DNA from: Sphingobacterium hotanense
GTDB taxonomy: Bacteria; Bacteroidota; Bacteroidia; Sphingobacteriales; Sphingobacteriaceae
DNA: 64,000 nt
Reading direction: 5' to 3'
Assembly: GCF_008274825.1 (NCBI RefSeq)
Contig: NZ_CP030848.1
Coordinates: forward strand, 434,001-498,000
A model generated the notes under the pieces. The model did no database searches. It was not told the origin of the DNA and saw only the letters and a list, made by a program, of their open reading frames with translations. Made by a program: the position numbers and the translations under genes. Every line of letters begins with the position of its first letter. Positions within the stretch are counted from its first letter, which is position 1. Shown here piece after piece: positions 20,373 through 29,721 of the stretch.

Positions 20373-20606
20373 ATGGATTTAACTAGAATATTTGAGAAGC
20401 AGCTTTCTGATCGGACGATCACTTTCCATGCAACATATGATCTTAAGAGCCATGGTTTTAATATTACCGAGGATGATCGAATTTCTTACGAACTTAGGTT
20501 CGATCCTTCGAATAGGTCTTGGTTTGTGACCGGGGAACATCAGCCTTCAATTCCGGTAGAGGAATTGGCGAGGTTGGTGCAGGAAAGCTATGGTCATTTT
20601 GTATAG
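20373..20606 (+). CDS. Small conserved-looking hypothetical protein
   Basis: A 77-residue acidic protein (MDLTRIFEKQLSDRTITFHA...). It has no signal peptide and no membrane segment. I do not recognise it. The 169-bp gap upstream has no other gene and is AT-rich just before the ATG. A strong terminator follows at 20,668. Codon use looks like that of the neighbours, so I believe it is real, but its role is unknown. Confidence 0.6.
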   Translation: MDLTRIFEKQLSDRTITFHATYDLKSHGFNITEDDRISYELRFDPSNRSWFVTGEHQPSIPVEELARLVQESYGHFV

Positions 20607-20667
20607 CCATTGGCTGAAATAATGGCTTAATAAGGATTCGATGGTTTTCCGAAAGGAACTGTTAAAT

Positions 20668-20703
20668 AAGCTCCCTTAGCGATGTTTTCTTCTAAGGGAG
20701 CTT
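20668..20703. terminator. Bidirectional terminator hairpin
   Basis: A perfect 12-base stem AAGCTCCCTTAG (20668-20679) pairs with CTAAGGGAGCTT (20692-20703). It lies between the convergent genes 20373-20606 and 20715-21593. Confidence 0.85.
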
Positions 20704-20714
20704 GTTGATATTTT

Positions 20715-21593
20715 TTAGCGTAGCTCTAGCTCAACGTATACTGGGTAATGGTCGGAAATGATGTGTGTTTTCTCATTTTTCAACACAATACTCTTCGTAA
20801 GCATCTTCTTTGCTGTTTCGTTTGCCCACAGAAAGTCTATTCGCTTTCCGATTCCTGCATTAGATTGCTTAATTTTAGCTTCCCCACTTTTGAAGGTTGG
20901 AACGGAGCTTTCAAAATTCTTGTTCAATACCTTGTAGGAATCATAAAATCCTGCGTCTTCCAATTTTTTTAACACGGAATAATCAATCGCCCCATTGTTC
21001 AGGTTGCGAACCTGTTCGCGCTTTATTTCCTGTTCCTTCATGGATGCTAGCACCGCCTGGTCATAGTTATTGCTGTCAGATTCAGATAAGGAGTTGAAAT
21101 CGCCCATAATCAGGATCGGTTCTTTAGGATTGAGCTCTTTGGTCTGTGCAATGATGTTCTCCACCTCTTCCAAACGTTTCTTATAGCTAAATGGCGAGAA
21201 GTGGATTACGAAAATGTGTATTCCCTCTATCTTCGCATAGATATAGCTGTGCCACATATTCTCGGTTACTTTTTTGAAGTTGACCATTGGCTTTTTCGAA
21301 GTAAGTGCGGTCGGGAAGCCTTCTTCTTTTGATTGCAAAGCATAGGGATGGTTATAGCGTTTCGCTAACTCTTCTAATGTTTTTTGCTTCCAACCGTTCA
21401 TTTCTTGGGTAGCGACTATATCGGGGTCTAGCTCTTTCACCAATTCGACATAGCGAGCGATGTTGGCTGTAGAATCCTTCTGCAGTCCGTATAGTACATT
21501 ATAAGATAAGATTTTAATCTTTTTTTGAGCTACTGCTTGTGTGGATACACAAGCAATAGCGATAATCGATAAGTATTTTACGATGTTTTTCAT
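20715..21593 (-). CDS. Exported endonuclease/exonuclease/phosphatase-family protein
   Basis: From the ATG at 21593 the product has 292 residues, with a signal peptide (IVKYLSIIAIACVSTQAVAQ). An in-frame ATG at 21626 would add 11 residues before it. The EEP fold motifs are visible: SYNVLYG near the start, ATQEMNGWKQKTLEELAKRY with the metal-binding Glu, ILIMGDFNSLSESDSNN (about 170) and the terminal ISDHYPVYVEL with the catalytic Asp-His. These periplasmic enzymes cleave phosphodiesters or phosphomonoesters of sugars, lipids or nucleic acids; the substrate here is unknown. A truncated SusD gene lies directly upstream, which suggests that it once ended a SusCD operon. Confidence 0.88.
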   Translation of the reverse strand: MKNIVKYLSIIAIACVSTQAVAQKKIKILSYNVLYGLQKDSTANIARYVELVKELDPDIVATQEMNGWKQKTLEELAKRYNHPYALQSKEEGFPTALTSKKPMVNFKKVTENMWHSYIYAKIEGIHIFVIHFSPFSYKKRLEEVENIIAQTKELNPKEPILIMGDFNSLSESDSNNYDQAVLASMKEQEIKREQVRNLNNGAIDYSVLKKLEDAGFYDSYKVLNKNFESSVPTFKSGEAKIKQSNAGIGKRIDFLWANETAKKMLTKSIVLKNEKTHIISDHYPVYVELELR

Positions 21594-21604
21594 TTTTGTG
21601 AGTT

Positions 21605-21742
21605 CTATGTTCCTGAAGATGCCCATCCTGGGTTTTGTTTCAACTGAGGGTTTAATTCAAGTTCTTGAGTTGGAATAGGGTAGAGATAATCTTTTCCTTC
21701 ATCCCATTTTTTGATGATGTCTGGGAGAATATTATTCCCATC
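21605..21742 (-). pseudogene. C-terminal remnant of a SusD-family gene
   Basis: On the minus strand a short open stretch ends at TAG (21607-21605). It encodes NNILPDIIKKWDEGKDYLYP followed by IPTQELELNPQLKQNPGW, which is the standard end of SusD lipoproteins. The frame is closed upstream by a TAG inside the terminator hairpin of the next gene, so only about 45 codons survive. No SusC or N-terminal SusD sequence is present. The intact endonuclease/phosphatase gene lies just downstream of it. Confidence 0.8.
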
Positions 21743-21752
21743 CGAAAACACA

Positions 21753-21783
21753 AAAGGAATTGACTATTTCAGCCAATTCCTTT
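21753..21783. terminator. Terminator of the PLP-enzyme gene
   Basis: The arms AAAGGAATTG and CAATTCCTTT surround an 11-base loop, just after the stop of the gene at 21801-22985. T-rich sequence follows on the minus strand. Confidence 0.75.
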
Positions 21784-21800
21784 ATTTATCGTTTCTCAAT

Positions 21801-22985
21801 TTATCCTATCCCTTCCAGAGCCTCTTCAAAATCGCCAATTAAATCATCGATATGCTCAATCCCTACCGATATTCTCAACATTCCGGGCGTTATTCCCGAG
21901 GTTTTCTTTTGCGATTTATCATGATGGCTCCCCCACATACTTGCAGGATGCACCACTAAAGATTCCACACCCCCCAAGCTTGCCGCATTGGCAAAGATTT
22001 GTAACTTATTCAAAACTTGCTGCGCGTGCTGATAGGCCTGATCTTCATCGCCGACAATCTCGATACAAAGCATACCTGTTCCGCCACGCATCTGCTCGGC
22101 CGCCAATTCATATTGCGGATGCGATCTCAAACCAATGTAAGCGACATGTTTAATCGCAGGATGTTTTTCAAACCATTCCGCGAGGGCAAGAGCATTGCTG
22201 TTGATCTGTTTTACGCGCATAGAAAGAGTCTTCATGCCGCGAAGCAGAAGCCAGGAGTCAAATGGACTTAGCGATGCGCCTAAAACCAGCGACCTGCGCC
22301 ATGCCTTATGAATAAACTCTTTACTGCCACCTATTGCGCCTGCCGTTAAATCACTATGGCCGCCAAGGTATTTCGTTGCGCTATGCACAATGATGTCAAT
22401 CCCGTAGTCTGAAGGCGTTTGATTGATAGGCGAAGCAAAGGTATTGTCGACCATGGTGGTAATTCCATGTTTCTTGCCCAATTGCCCTATATATTCCAAG
22501 TCGGTCACATCAAGGTTTGGATTGGAAGGTGTTTCCACATAAATCAATTTCGTATTTTGCTGAATTGCACGCTCAAAGGCTGTGTTATCCGTTTGATCAA
22601 CATGCGTAACTGTGACGCCATAGTCGCTTAGGAATTCTTTAAAAAATAGCATCGCGCCCGAATAAAGCGAGTTTTGAGTGACCACATGGTCTCCTTCTTT
22701 TACTACGGCAAGGATAGCGGTGCTGATGGCTGCCATTCCCGTCGCTAATAATAATGCATCTTCAGTTTTCTCTAAGCTGGCGAGGATTACCGCCGCCTGT
22801 GAGTTCGTTGGATTGCCATGGCGATGGTAGAATGTAGGATGTTTTGTTTCTGTCGCTGCAACGATATACTGCTGCAAGTCTTCATCAGCGTAGTAAGTGG
22901 AGGTCTGATATATAGGCGTAACAACCGCTTTACTCTCGTTGAAGGCTCTTCCTTGATGTATAAGGTCCGTTTCTAAATGTGACAT
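21801..22985 (-). CDS. Cys/Met-metabolism PLP-dependent enzyme (cystathionine gamma-synthase/lyase class)
   Basis: A 394-residue enzyme of the MetB/MetC/CGL family. The PLP-binding lysine sits in SATKYLGGHSDLTAGAIGG (about residue 200). The family motifs TSTYYADEDLQQY, ATGMAAISTAILAV and ETPSNPNLDVTDL, and the C-terminal GVESLVVHPASMWGSHH, are all present. Such enzymes act in trans-sulfuration or methionine breakdown (cystathionine synthase, cystathionine lyase or methionine gamma-lyase). The exact reaction cannot be chosen from sequence alone. It is a single gene with its own terminator. Confidence 0.9.
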   Translation of the reverse strand: MSHLETDLIHQGRAFNESKAVVTPIYQTSTYYADEDLQQYIVAATETKHPTFYHRHGNPTNSQAAVILASLEKTEDALLLATGMAAISTAILAVVKEGDHVVTQNSLYSGAMLFFKEFLSDYGVTVTHVDQTDNTAFERAIQQNTKLIYVETPSNPNLDVTDLEYIGQLGKKHGITTMVDNTFASPINQTPSDYGIDIIVHSATKYLGGHSDLTAGAIGGSKEFIHKAWRRSLVLGASLSPFDSWLLLRGMKTLSMRVKQINSNALALAEWFEKHPAIKHVAYIGLRSHPQYELAAEQMRGGTGMLCIEIVGDEDQAYQHAQQVLNKLQIFANAASLGGVESLVVHPASMWGSHHDKSQKKTSGITPGMLRISVGIEHIDDLIGDFEEALEGIG

Positions 22986-23092
22986 GATCGGTAGATTGAA
23001 ATAAATGAGATGGAAATTAGCAAAAATAGCGCGTAAATCGTTAATTTCAAGTCCTAAATATTCAAATGAATATTGCTTATTAACCTACTCGT

Positions 23093-25588
23093 ATGAAGAA
23101 TTTTATACTTTGCTTGCTATGTGCATGCTGTTCTTTGAGCAATGCGCAGATAAAATCACCGGCGGAGTTTCTTGGCTATCAAGTCGGAACCCGCGTGACT
23201 CCCCATTGGAAAATCCTGGCCTATTATGACCATGTTGCTGAGCAGGTCCCTAACCAAGTGAAATCAGAAGCCTATGGCACTTCCGTTGAAGGACGCCCCA
23301 TGCGTGTTTATTACATCTCATCAGCGAGCAACATCAGTAAACTCGAAGACATCCGAACCAATAATCTTCGATTGGCGCATGCTTTAGAAGGAACTGGACA
23401 AACCAATATGCCCGCTATTATCTGGATGAGCAACAACGTGCATGGTAATGAAACGTCGTCGGCCGAAGCATCGATGATGACGTTATTTGAATTAGTGAAC
23501 CCTGCGAACACAAAGGCAAAAGCCTGGTTAGATAAGTCCTTGATCATTATCGACCCCTGCTTAAACCCGGATGGGACAGAGCGTTATGCGAACTTCCATA
23601 ATGGCGTGGTCGGGAAGAATTACAATCCTGATTTATATGCTCGAGAGCACCGCGAGCCTTGGCCTGGTGGACGATATAATCATTATTATTTCGACTTGAA
23701 TAGAGATTGGGCATGGCAGACACAAGCGGAAAGCACACAGCGCGCCGTTATTTACAACAAATGGCTCCCACATATCCACGTCGATTTCCATGAGCAAGGA
23801 ATCAACTCGCCATATTATTTTCCGCCAGCTGCCGAACCTTTCCATGAGGTCATTACCCCATGGCAAAGAGAGTTTCAGACGACCATAGGAAAGCATAATG
23901 CAAATTATTTCGACTCCAAAGGCTGGCTATATTTCACCAAAGAGCGCTTCGACCTATTCTATCCGTCCTACGGAGACACCTATCCCTTGTATTCAGGGTC
24001 TATCGGCATGACCTATGAGAAGGCGGGAAATGGATCCGCTGGCTTAGGCGTCTACATGGACGACCGCGATACTTTAACCTTAGTAGATCGCGCTATTCAG
24101 CATCATGCCTCCGGACTCAATGTGGTCGATGTCGTATCTGCAAACGCGGAGAGGGTAGTTCAAGAGTTCAAGAAGTTTGGAGACGATGCTGTTGCTGGAA
24201 AACTGTCTTCATATCATACCTACGTACTCAAATATGACCAGGCTAGCGATGGAAGAATCAGAGCGTTATTGAACCTTCTTGATAAGAACAAAATCAACTA
24301 TTACAGTTCTACTGGATCCGTGAGAGGCTTAGATTACTTCAGCAAGAAAGAGCAATCACATAGCTTAACAGCCAATGATGTCGTGATCCCGGGCAATCAA
24401 GCCAAGGCAGCCTTAGTACGCGTTCTATTTGAACCGGAAGCTAAGTTAACAGACTCGGTTACTTATGATATTACAGCTTGGTCGTTGCCTTACGTATATG
24501 GCATCCCGGCGATCGCTTCTCACACCAAAACTAGCAATTTAAAACCCTATCAGCTTGCCAAGATCAGCAATGAGAGCAGCGCTGGGTTTGGTTACGCCAT
24601 AAAATGGGATGGTTTCTCTGCAGCACAGTTAACCGCTGCCTTGTTGAAGAATAAAGTGAGCTTAAAATCCTCCGAACAATCTTTCAAGATTGGAAGCGAA
24701 GAGTTTCCGAAAGGCTCTATTCTAATTATGAAGAATGCCAATCAGACGGTTAAGCTAGATCAGCTATTGAAAGAAAATGCCGATCGATTGCAAGTGAAAG
24801 TCTATAACCTAAGCTCAGGAATTGTAGAAGGCGGCAAGGATTTAGGAAGCTCGGACGTGAAAACGCTGAAAGCACCGAAGATCATGATGTTTGCTGGCGA
24901 GGGACTTCGTGCTACCAATGTTGGCGAGGTATGGCATTATTTTGATGAGCAATTAGACTATCCAATTGCCCTGGTTAATCCTTTAGATTTTTCACGCGTT
25001 AAATGGGAAGAAATCGATGTCGTGGTGTTAGCGAACGGTACACACCCTTTTTTGAAAGATAAAGCGCAAGCCGCAAGATTCGCTTCCTGGTTAAGTGCAG
25101 GAGGAAAAGTAATTGCACTTGAATCTGCAGTCGGGCAGTTAGCCTCGCAGGAGTGGAGTGCTTTGAAGCCATTAAAGCAAGACTCTGTGTCGAAGAGCAA
25201 AGCAACTCCATTGCAGAAATATAGCGATCGCGAGCGCGAATCGCTAAAAGAATACACGGCGGGAGCCATCTATAAAGTAACATTTGACAACTCGCATCCC
25301 TTGATGTTCGGTATCAAAGATTACTTCACTTTGAAACAGGATGCAAATCTTTATCAATACTTCGAAGCAGGCAAAGGATGGAATGTCGGCTATATCAACG
25401 AAGGAGCAAAAATGAGCGGCTTTGTAGGAAACAATTTAGCGAAAAAATTAAAGAATGGACTAGTATTTGCCGAGCAGAAAGTAGGGCAGGGTTCTGTCAT
25501 CTACTTAACCGATAATGTGTTGTTCCGTAATTTCTGGGAAAATGGAAAGGTAATTATGGCAAATGCCGTATTCCTAACGGCAGACTAA
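23093..25588 (+). CDS. Secreted M14-family zinc carboxypeptidase
   Basis: An 831-residue protein with a signal peptide (MKNFILCLLCACCSLSNA). An M14 peptidase domain follows in roughly residues 40-330. The zinc ligands His117 and Glu120 are in NNVHGNETSSAEASM, and the third His is in HIHVDFHEQGINSPYYF (about 225). A distant Glu in the MTYEKAGNGSAG region (about 310) is a candidate catalytic residue. The C-terminal half (about 450-831) is a separate domain resembling a glutamine-amidotransferase-like or beta-rich partner (APKIMMFAGEGLRATNVGEVWHYF). Large proteins of this layout are common in Bacteroidota and are thought to degrade peptides in the periplasm or outside the cell. Confidence 0.88.
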   Translation: MKNFILCLLCACCSLSNAQIKSPAEFLGYQVGTRVTPHWKILAYYDHVAEQVPNQVKSEAYGTSVEGRPMRVYYISSASNISKLEDIRTNNLRLAHALEGTGQTNMPAIIWMSNNVHGNETSSAEASMMTLFELVNPANTKAKAWLDKSLIIIDPCLNPDGTERYANFHNGVVGKNYNPDLYAREHREPWPGGRYNHYYFDLNRDWAWQTQAESTQRAVIYNKWLPHIHVDFHEQGINSPYYFPPAAEPFHEVITPWQREFQTTIGKHNANYFDSKGWLYFTKERFDLFYPSYGDTYPLYSGSIGMTYEKAGNGSAGLGVYMDDRDTLTLVDRAIQHHASGLNVVDVVSANAERVVQEFKKFGDDAVAGKLSSYHTYVLKYDQASDGRIRALLNLLDKNKINYYSSTGSVRGLDYFSKKEQSHSLTANDVVIPGNQAKAALVRVLFEPEAKLTDSVTYDITAWSLPYVYGIPAIASHTKTSNLKPYQLAKISNESSAGFGYAIKWDGFSAAQLTAALLKNKVSLKSSEQSFKIGSEEFPKGSILIMKNANQTVKLDQLLKENADRLQVKVYNLSSGIVEGGKDLGSSDVKTLKAPKIMMFAGEGLRATNVGEVWHYFDEQLDYPIALVNPLDFSRVKWEEIDVVVLANGTHPFLKDKAQAARFASWLSAGGKVIALESAVGQLASQEWSALKPLKQDSVSKSKATPLQKYSDRERESLKEYTAGAIYKVTFDNSHPLMFGIKDYFTLKQDANLYQYFEAGKGWNVGYINEGAKMSGFVGNNLAKKLKNGLVFAEQKVGQGSVIYLTDNVLFRNFWENGKVIMANAVFLTAD

Positions 25589-25612
25589 AATACCCATTTA
25601 CAGGGATTGAAT

Positions 25613-25654
25613 GATGTTCTATTGAAGGCTAAATTAGCTGCTCAATAGAACATC
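25613..25654. terminator. Terminator hairpin between convergent genes
   Basis: A 13-base stem GATGTTCTATTGA (25613-25625) pairs with TCAATAGAACATC (25642-25654). It follows the carboxypeptidase stop and faces the end of mfd. Confidence 0.8.
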
Positions 25655-25770
25655 GTATTTTGAAAAAGAACCTCATCCGTATTCGCAGATCTCGAAAAAA
25701 AGCAAGCGCGTTCATTAAGTTTAGCTTGGGCTATTTAAAATTCCTTTATCAAACTGCTATAAAACCCTAA

Positions 25771-28700
25771 CTACCTCATTTCAGACAACAGGCTAATCGC
25801 ATATTCTATGCTGTTCACATTGCTGATAGCAATACGAAGCTGTCCTTTTACCTCCTTCAGGTTACTGATGCTGGCATGTCTTTGAATAAAGGCCAATACC
25901 TTCCCAAACTGCTCAGATTGATAATAGCTCGACTTGGTATTGCTCACAAAGAATCCTTTCAATGTTTCTTTCTTGTAGGAAATCTTTTCTAAGCCGATCT
26001 CTTTCCCTAGCCATTGCAATCTTAAGGTATTGAATAGCTCAAATACAGGCGCAGGGATAGGTCCGAAACGATCGACCAGTTCGCGTTCAAATGCCTGTAG
26101 CTCCGTCTCATTCTTTAACTTCGCAATATCATTATACAGATTATAGCGCTCGGAGATATTCGTCACGTACTCATCGGGGATGAGCACTTCCAAATCGGTG
26201 TCTATCTGCGTAAAAGTCACATACTTTCTATCCTTGTCGTCTGCGAATAGTTCGCCGAACTCATCATCCTTCAGCTCCTGTACGGCTTCATCCAATATCT
26301 TATTGTACATCTCGAAGCCGATCTCTGCAATAAATCCAGATTGCTCCGCACCCAATAGATTACCGGATCCGCGGATATCCAGGTCGCGCATCGCCACATT
26401 GAATCCTGAGCCCAGTTCCGAAAACTCTTCAATTGCCGAAAGGCGTTTGTAGGCTTCGTTCGTCAAAGTCGATAATGGCGGGCTCAACAAATAACAGAAT
26501 GCTTTCTTGTTGGAGCGGCCCACGCGGCCGCGCATCTGGTGCAGGTCGCTCAAGCCGAACATATGCGCTTGATTAATGATAATCGTATTCGCATTTGGGA
26601 TGTCCAGACCCGCTTCGATAATAGTGGTTGCAATCAGTACATCGTAATCATGGTTGATAAACTTCAACATCACATCCTCGAGTTCATCCCCCTCTAGCTG
26701 TCCATGCGCTATACCGACTTTCGCCCCGGGTACCAGCTTACGAATCAGCATGCCCAATTGCGGAAGATCAGCGACACGGTTGTGGATAAAGAAGACCTGT
26801 CCGCCACGATCCAACTCATAACTTACCGCTTCCTTGATCAGTGCATCGTTAAAAACATGCAGTTCTGTTTGCACAGGCTGCCTGTTTGGTGGTGGCGTGG
26901 AGATAATGCTCAAATCGCGAGCACCCATCAGTGAGAAATGGAGGGTTCGAGGAATTGGAGTAGCCGTCAAAGTCAATGAATCCACATTGGCGCGCATCAC
27001 TTTCAGCTTCTCTTTCACCGATACACCGAATTTCTGCTCCTCATCAATGATCATCAGCCCCAGATCTTTGAACTTCACATCTTTGCTTACCAATCGATGG
27101 GTACCGATGATGATATCAATCTTGCCCTCCTCCAAGCGTTTTAAGCTGTCTTTAATCTGTTTTGAAGACTTAAAGCGGTTAATGTAGTCAATGTTAGCCG
27201 GCAATCCCTTCAGACGCTCAGAGAAGGTTCTGTAATGTTGCAGGGCGAGGATGGTTGTCGGAACCAATACCGCAACCTGCTTACTATCGGCAACAGCTTT
27301 AAACGCGGCACGTATTGCCACCTCTGTCTTGCCAAAACCAACATCACCACAAACCAATCTGTCCATCGGATGTGGCGATTCCATATCCTTCTTCACGTCA
27401 TTGGTAGCCTTTTCCTGGTCGGGCGTATCCTCATAGATGAAGGAAGCCTCCAGCTCGCGCTGCAGGTAAGTGTCGGGGCTAAACGCATTGCCGGTTTGGG
27501 CCTTACGTTTGGCGTATAATTGAATCAGGTCACGGGCAATATCCTTAACCTTCTTCTTCGTAGTTTTCTTTAATTTTTCCCAAGCATCTGTCCCCAGTTT
27601 ATTCATCTTCGGAACGGTGCCTTCTTTGCCGGAGTACTTGGAAATACGGTTTAAGGAGTTGATATTGACGTAGAGCAAGTCATTGTCAGCATAGATCAGG
27701 CGAATCATCTCTTGGGTCTTGCCGTTCACATCAATCTTCTCCAAACCTGCATATTTGCCGACTCCATGGTCAATATGAGTAATATAATCGCCTGGTTTTA
27801 GTTCGCTCAGCTCTTTTAAGGTAATCGCTTGCGAACGCTCATAGCCCTTGCGGCGCTTATATTTATAATAGCGATCAAAGATTTGATGATCGGTATAGCA
27901 GGCCAACTTCTGCTCATCATCACGGAATCCTTCGCGCAAAGCCTTGTAAACGGGCGTAAAGCTAATGGTCTTGTCCAAATCGTCCAAGATGGCATAGATA
28001 CGCTCGATTTGTTTGGTCGAATCAGAGAAGATCAGGTTCTTGATTGCATTCTTCTCATTTTCATGGAAATTATGAATCAGTAAATTGAAATCCTTATTGA
28101 AAGATGGCTGCGGATGTATATCGAAGTTGATCGTGTGATCTGCTTTATAGTAAAACTGTTTGCCAAATTCGATGACAGGAAACTCGAACAGCATGGCTGC
28201 AAAATTCTTCTCATCGGTAAAGGTAAAACGTGGGTCGATCCAATCTGGGTTGCGTTGAATATCTTGTTCAGAAAGCGCCTTCCAGAATTTAGAAGCACGA
28301 TTATAGCCTTCTTTAATAATGTCTAAGCTATACTGCACATCCTTTGCCCATATAATGGCGTTCTTGTCGATGTATTCCAACAAAGAAATATGGTTGGCAG
28401 ATAGAAACTTAGCCTGAACGTTCGGGACGATAGTAACTGTATGTATTTTGCTGACCGAAAGTTGAGATTCAATATCAAAGGTTCGGATACTTTCAATTTC
28501 ATCACCAAAAAACTCAATACGATATGGGAGGTCATTGGAGAACGAGAAGATATCGACGATTCCACCGCGAATGGCAAACTGCCCTGGTTCATAGACGAAA
28601 TCTACACGTTCGAAATCGTACTCATAGAGGAACTCATTGATGAAATCAATGCTGAGCTTAATATTCTGCGTAATCTCCAGCGTGTTCTTTTCCAAGTCCT

Positions 28701-29106
28701 GCTTGTTGATCACCTTCTCGGAGATCGCTTCGGGATAAGTCACTACGATACGTGGTAATTCCGAATTATGGTTCAAGGAGCTTAACGTCTCCGCACGTTG
28801 CAAAACATGCGCGCTATCGATAATGCTGATATCGAAAGCTTTCTTGTAGGAAGCCGGGAAAAATAAGATTTGCTTATCAAACAGGCTTTCCAAGTCGCTC
28901 AAAAAGAAGGAGGCATCCTCGTGATTAGGGAGAACAAAGACGTTCATCCTTTTTTCTTCCGCATACAAGGCTGCAGCCAGCATGGCATCGGACGAACCAA
29001 TAAGCCCTTTTAGCTGAATCTTCGGATTTCGCGCTTGTATATTTTCCTTAATGGAATGAACTTGTTCGGATTGACTGTATTTTTCTAAAAGGTCTTGGAT
29101 GTTCAC
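25771..29106 (-). CDS. mfd: Transcription-repair coupling factor
   Basis: A 1,111-residue DNA translocase that removes stalled RNA polymerase and recruits UvrA. Domains appear in the standard order: a UvrB-like N-terminal part, the RNA-polymerase-interacting CarD-like domain (KPGDYITHIDHGVGKYAGLE, about residue 440), helicase motifs including the P-loop VCGDVGFGKTEVAI (about 590) and the DEEQ box (LMIIDEEQKFGV), RecG-like translocation motifs (TATPIPRTLHFSLMGARDLS, RVGRSNKKAFCYLL) and a C-terminal TRCF domain. The length fits the family. A candidate promoter lies just upstream at 29124-29131. Confidence 0.96.
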   Translation of the reverse strand: MNIQDLLEKYSQSEQVHSIKENIQARNPKIQLKGLIGSSDAMLAAALYAEEKRMNVFVLPNHEDASFFLSDLESLFDKQILFFPASYKKAFDISIIDSAHVLQRAETLSSLNHNSELPRIVVTYPEAISEKVINKQDLEKNTLEITQNIKLSIDFINEFLYEYDFERVDFVYEPGQFAIRGGIVDIFSFSNDLPYRIEFFGDEIESIRTFDIESQLSVSKIHTVTIVPNVQAKFLSANHISLLEYIDKNAIIWAKDVQYSLDIIKEGYNRASKFWKALSEQDIQRNPDWIDPRFTFTDEKNFAAMLFEFPVIEFGKQFYYKADHTINFDIHPQPSFNKDFNLLIHNFHENEKNAIKNLIFSDSTKQIERIYAILDDLDKTISFTPVYKALREGFRDDEQKLACYTDHQIFDRYYKYKRRKGYERSQAITLKELSELKPGDYITHIDHGVGKYAGLEKIDVNGKTQEMIRLIYADNDLLYVNINSLNRISKYSGKEGTVPKMNKLGTDAWEKLKKTTKKKVKDIARDLIQLYAKRKAQTGNAFSPDTYLQRELEASFIYEDTPDQEKATNDVKKDMESPHPMDRLVCGDVGFGKTEVAIRAAFKAVADSKQVAVLVPTTILALQHYRTFSERLKGLPANIDYINRFKSSKQIKDSLKRLEEGKIDIIIGTHRLVSKDVKFKDLGLMIIDEEQKFGVSVKEKLKVMRANVDSLTLTATPIPRTLHFSLMGARDLSIISTPPPNRQPVQTELHVFNDALIKEAVSYELDRGGQVFFIHNRVADLPQLGMLIRKLVPGAKVGIAHGQLEGDELEDVMLKFINHDYDVLIATTIIEAGLDIPNANTIIINQAHMFGLSDLHQMRGRVGRSNKKAFCYLLSPPLSTLTNEAYKRLSAIEEFSELGSGFNVAMRDLDIRGSGNLLGAEQSGFIAEIGFEMYNKILDEAVQELKDDEFGELFADDKDRKYVTFTQIDTDLEVLIPDEYVTNISERYNLYNDIAKLKNETELQAFERELVDRFGPIPAPVFELFNTLRLQWLGKEIGLEKISYKKETLKGFFVSNTKSSYYQSEQFGKVLAFIQRHASISNLKEVKGQLRIAISNVNSIEYAISLLSEMR

Positions 29107-29123
29107 GTGTGAGAATATTTTTG

Positions 29124-29131
29124 CAAAGTTA
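29124..29131 (-). promoter_or_regulatory. Candidate -7 promoter element of mfd
   Basis: The minus strand reads TAACTTTG followed by CA, an exact TAnnTTTG match 18 bases upstream of the mfd ATG. No TTTG was found at the -33 distance. Confidence 0.4.
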
Positions 29132-29157
29132 CAAAAATTTATGTTTTGCTATTGATA

Positions 29158-29700
29158 CTACAGGCTGTGGTCGTGGGCGAAGTCTATCACGCGGGTCATT
29201 TGATCTTGCAAGTCAAATTGCAGATCCTCATGCAGTTTGTCAAAGGAAGTCATCGCATTCTTGATGCGTCCCTGCACGTATTTCTGTAATTTCAATGCGG
29301 GCGCTAATGCCGAGGGCTCGAAAAGACGGGGGAAGAGGTCGAATGCATCTTCCAGGATAATCAACCTGCACTCGACAACACTAAATTTATCCTTAGTAAT
29401 TTTCTCATGTTCATTCACCAGACCGGAGGCTTGTCGTAAATAAGCATGCAGTTGTTTGTAATTACTATACATCGGCAGGTTCTTGATGGAAGCTTGCGCT
29501 AGCTCAAAATGGCGATCTAGCCTATTTTTCAGATCAGTGATGCGGTCTTCCAGATCCAATTCATCCTCCAGAAGCTCATAATGCAGCTGTTTGACCAGCA
29601 TCTTATCCTTGTTGATCAGTCGAATCAACAATTTGTCCTTCTCTTTTTGCGGAAGATTGAGGACGGCTTCCTTCAGGGTTTGATCTTTGTATAATGACAT
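29158..29700 (-). CDS. Hypothetical protein, helical
   Basis: A 180-residue, charged, mostly helical protein (MSLYKDQTLKEAVLNLPQKE...) without a signal peptide or membrane segment. The N-terminal portion is rich in Leu, Lys and Glu, suggesting helical bundles or a coiled coil (LLEDELDLEDRITDLKNRLDRHF). I do not recognise a named family. It lies between mfd and an outer-membrane protein gene on the same strand and could be co-transcribed with them. It is likely a real gene because codon use and spacing match the neighbours. Confidence 0.75.
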   Translation of the reverse strand: MSLYKDQTLKEAVLNLPQKEKDKLLIRLINKDKMLVKQLHYELLEDELDLEDRITDLKNRLDRHFELAQASIKNLPMYSNYKQLHAYLRQASGLVNEHEKITKDKFSVVECRLIILEDAFDLFPRLFEPSALAPALKLQKYVQGRIKNAMTSFDKLHEDLQFDLQDQMTRVIDFAHDHSL

Positions 29701-29721
29701 TTTTAAAAATACAGAATATTT

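Noticed and set aside
26180..28758. Several plus-strand frames inside mfd
   Set aside because: They are antisense to a highly conserved gene, have no recognisable protein features and follow its codon pattern in the opposite strand.
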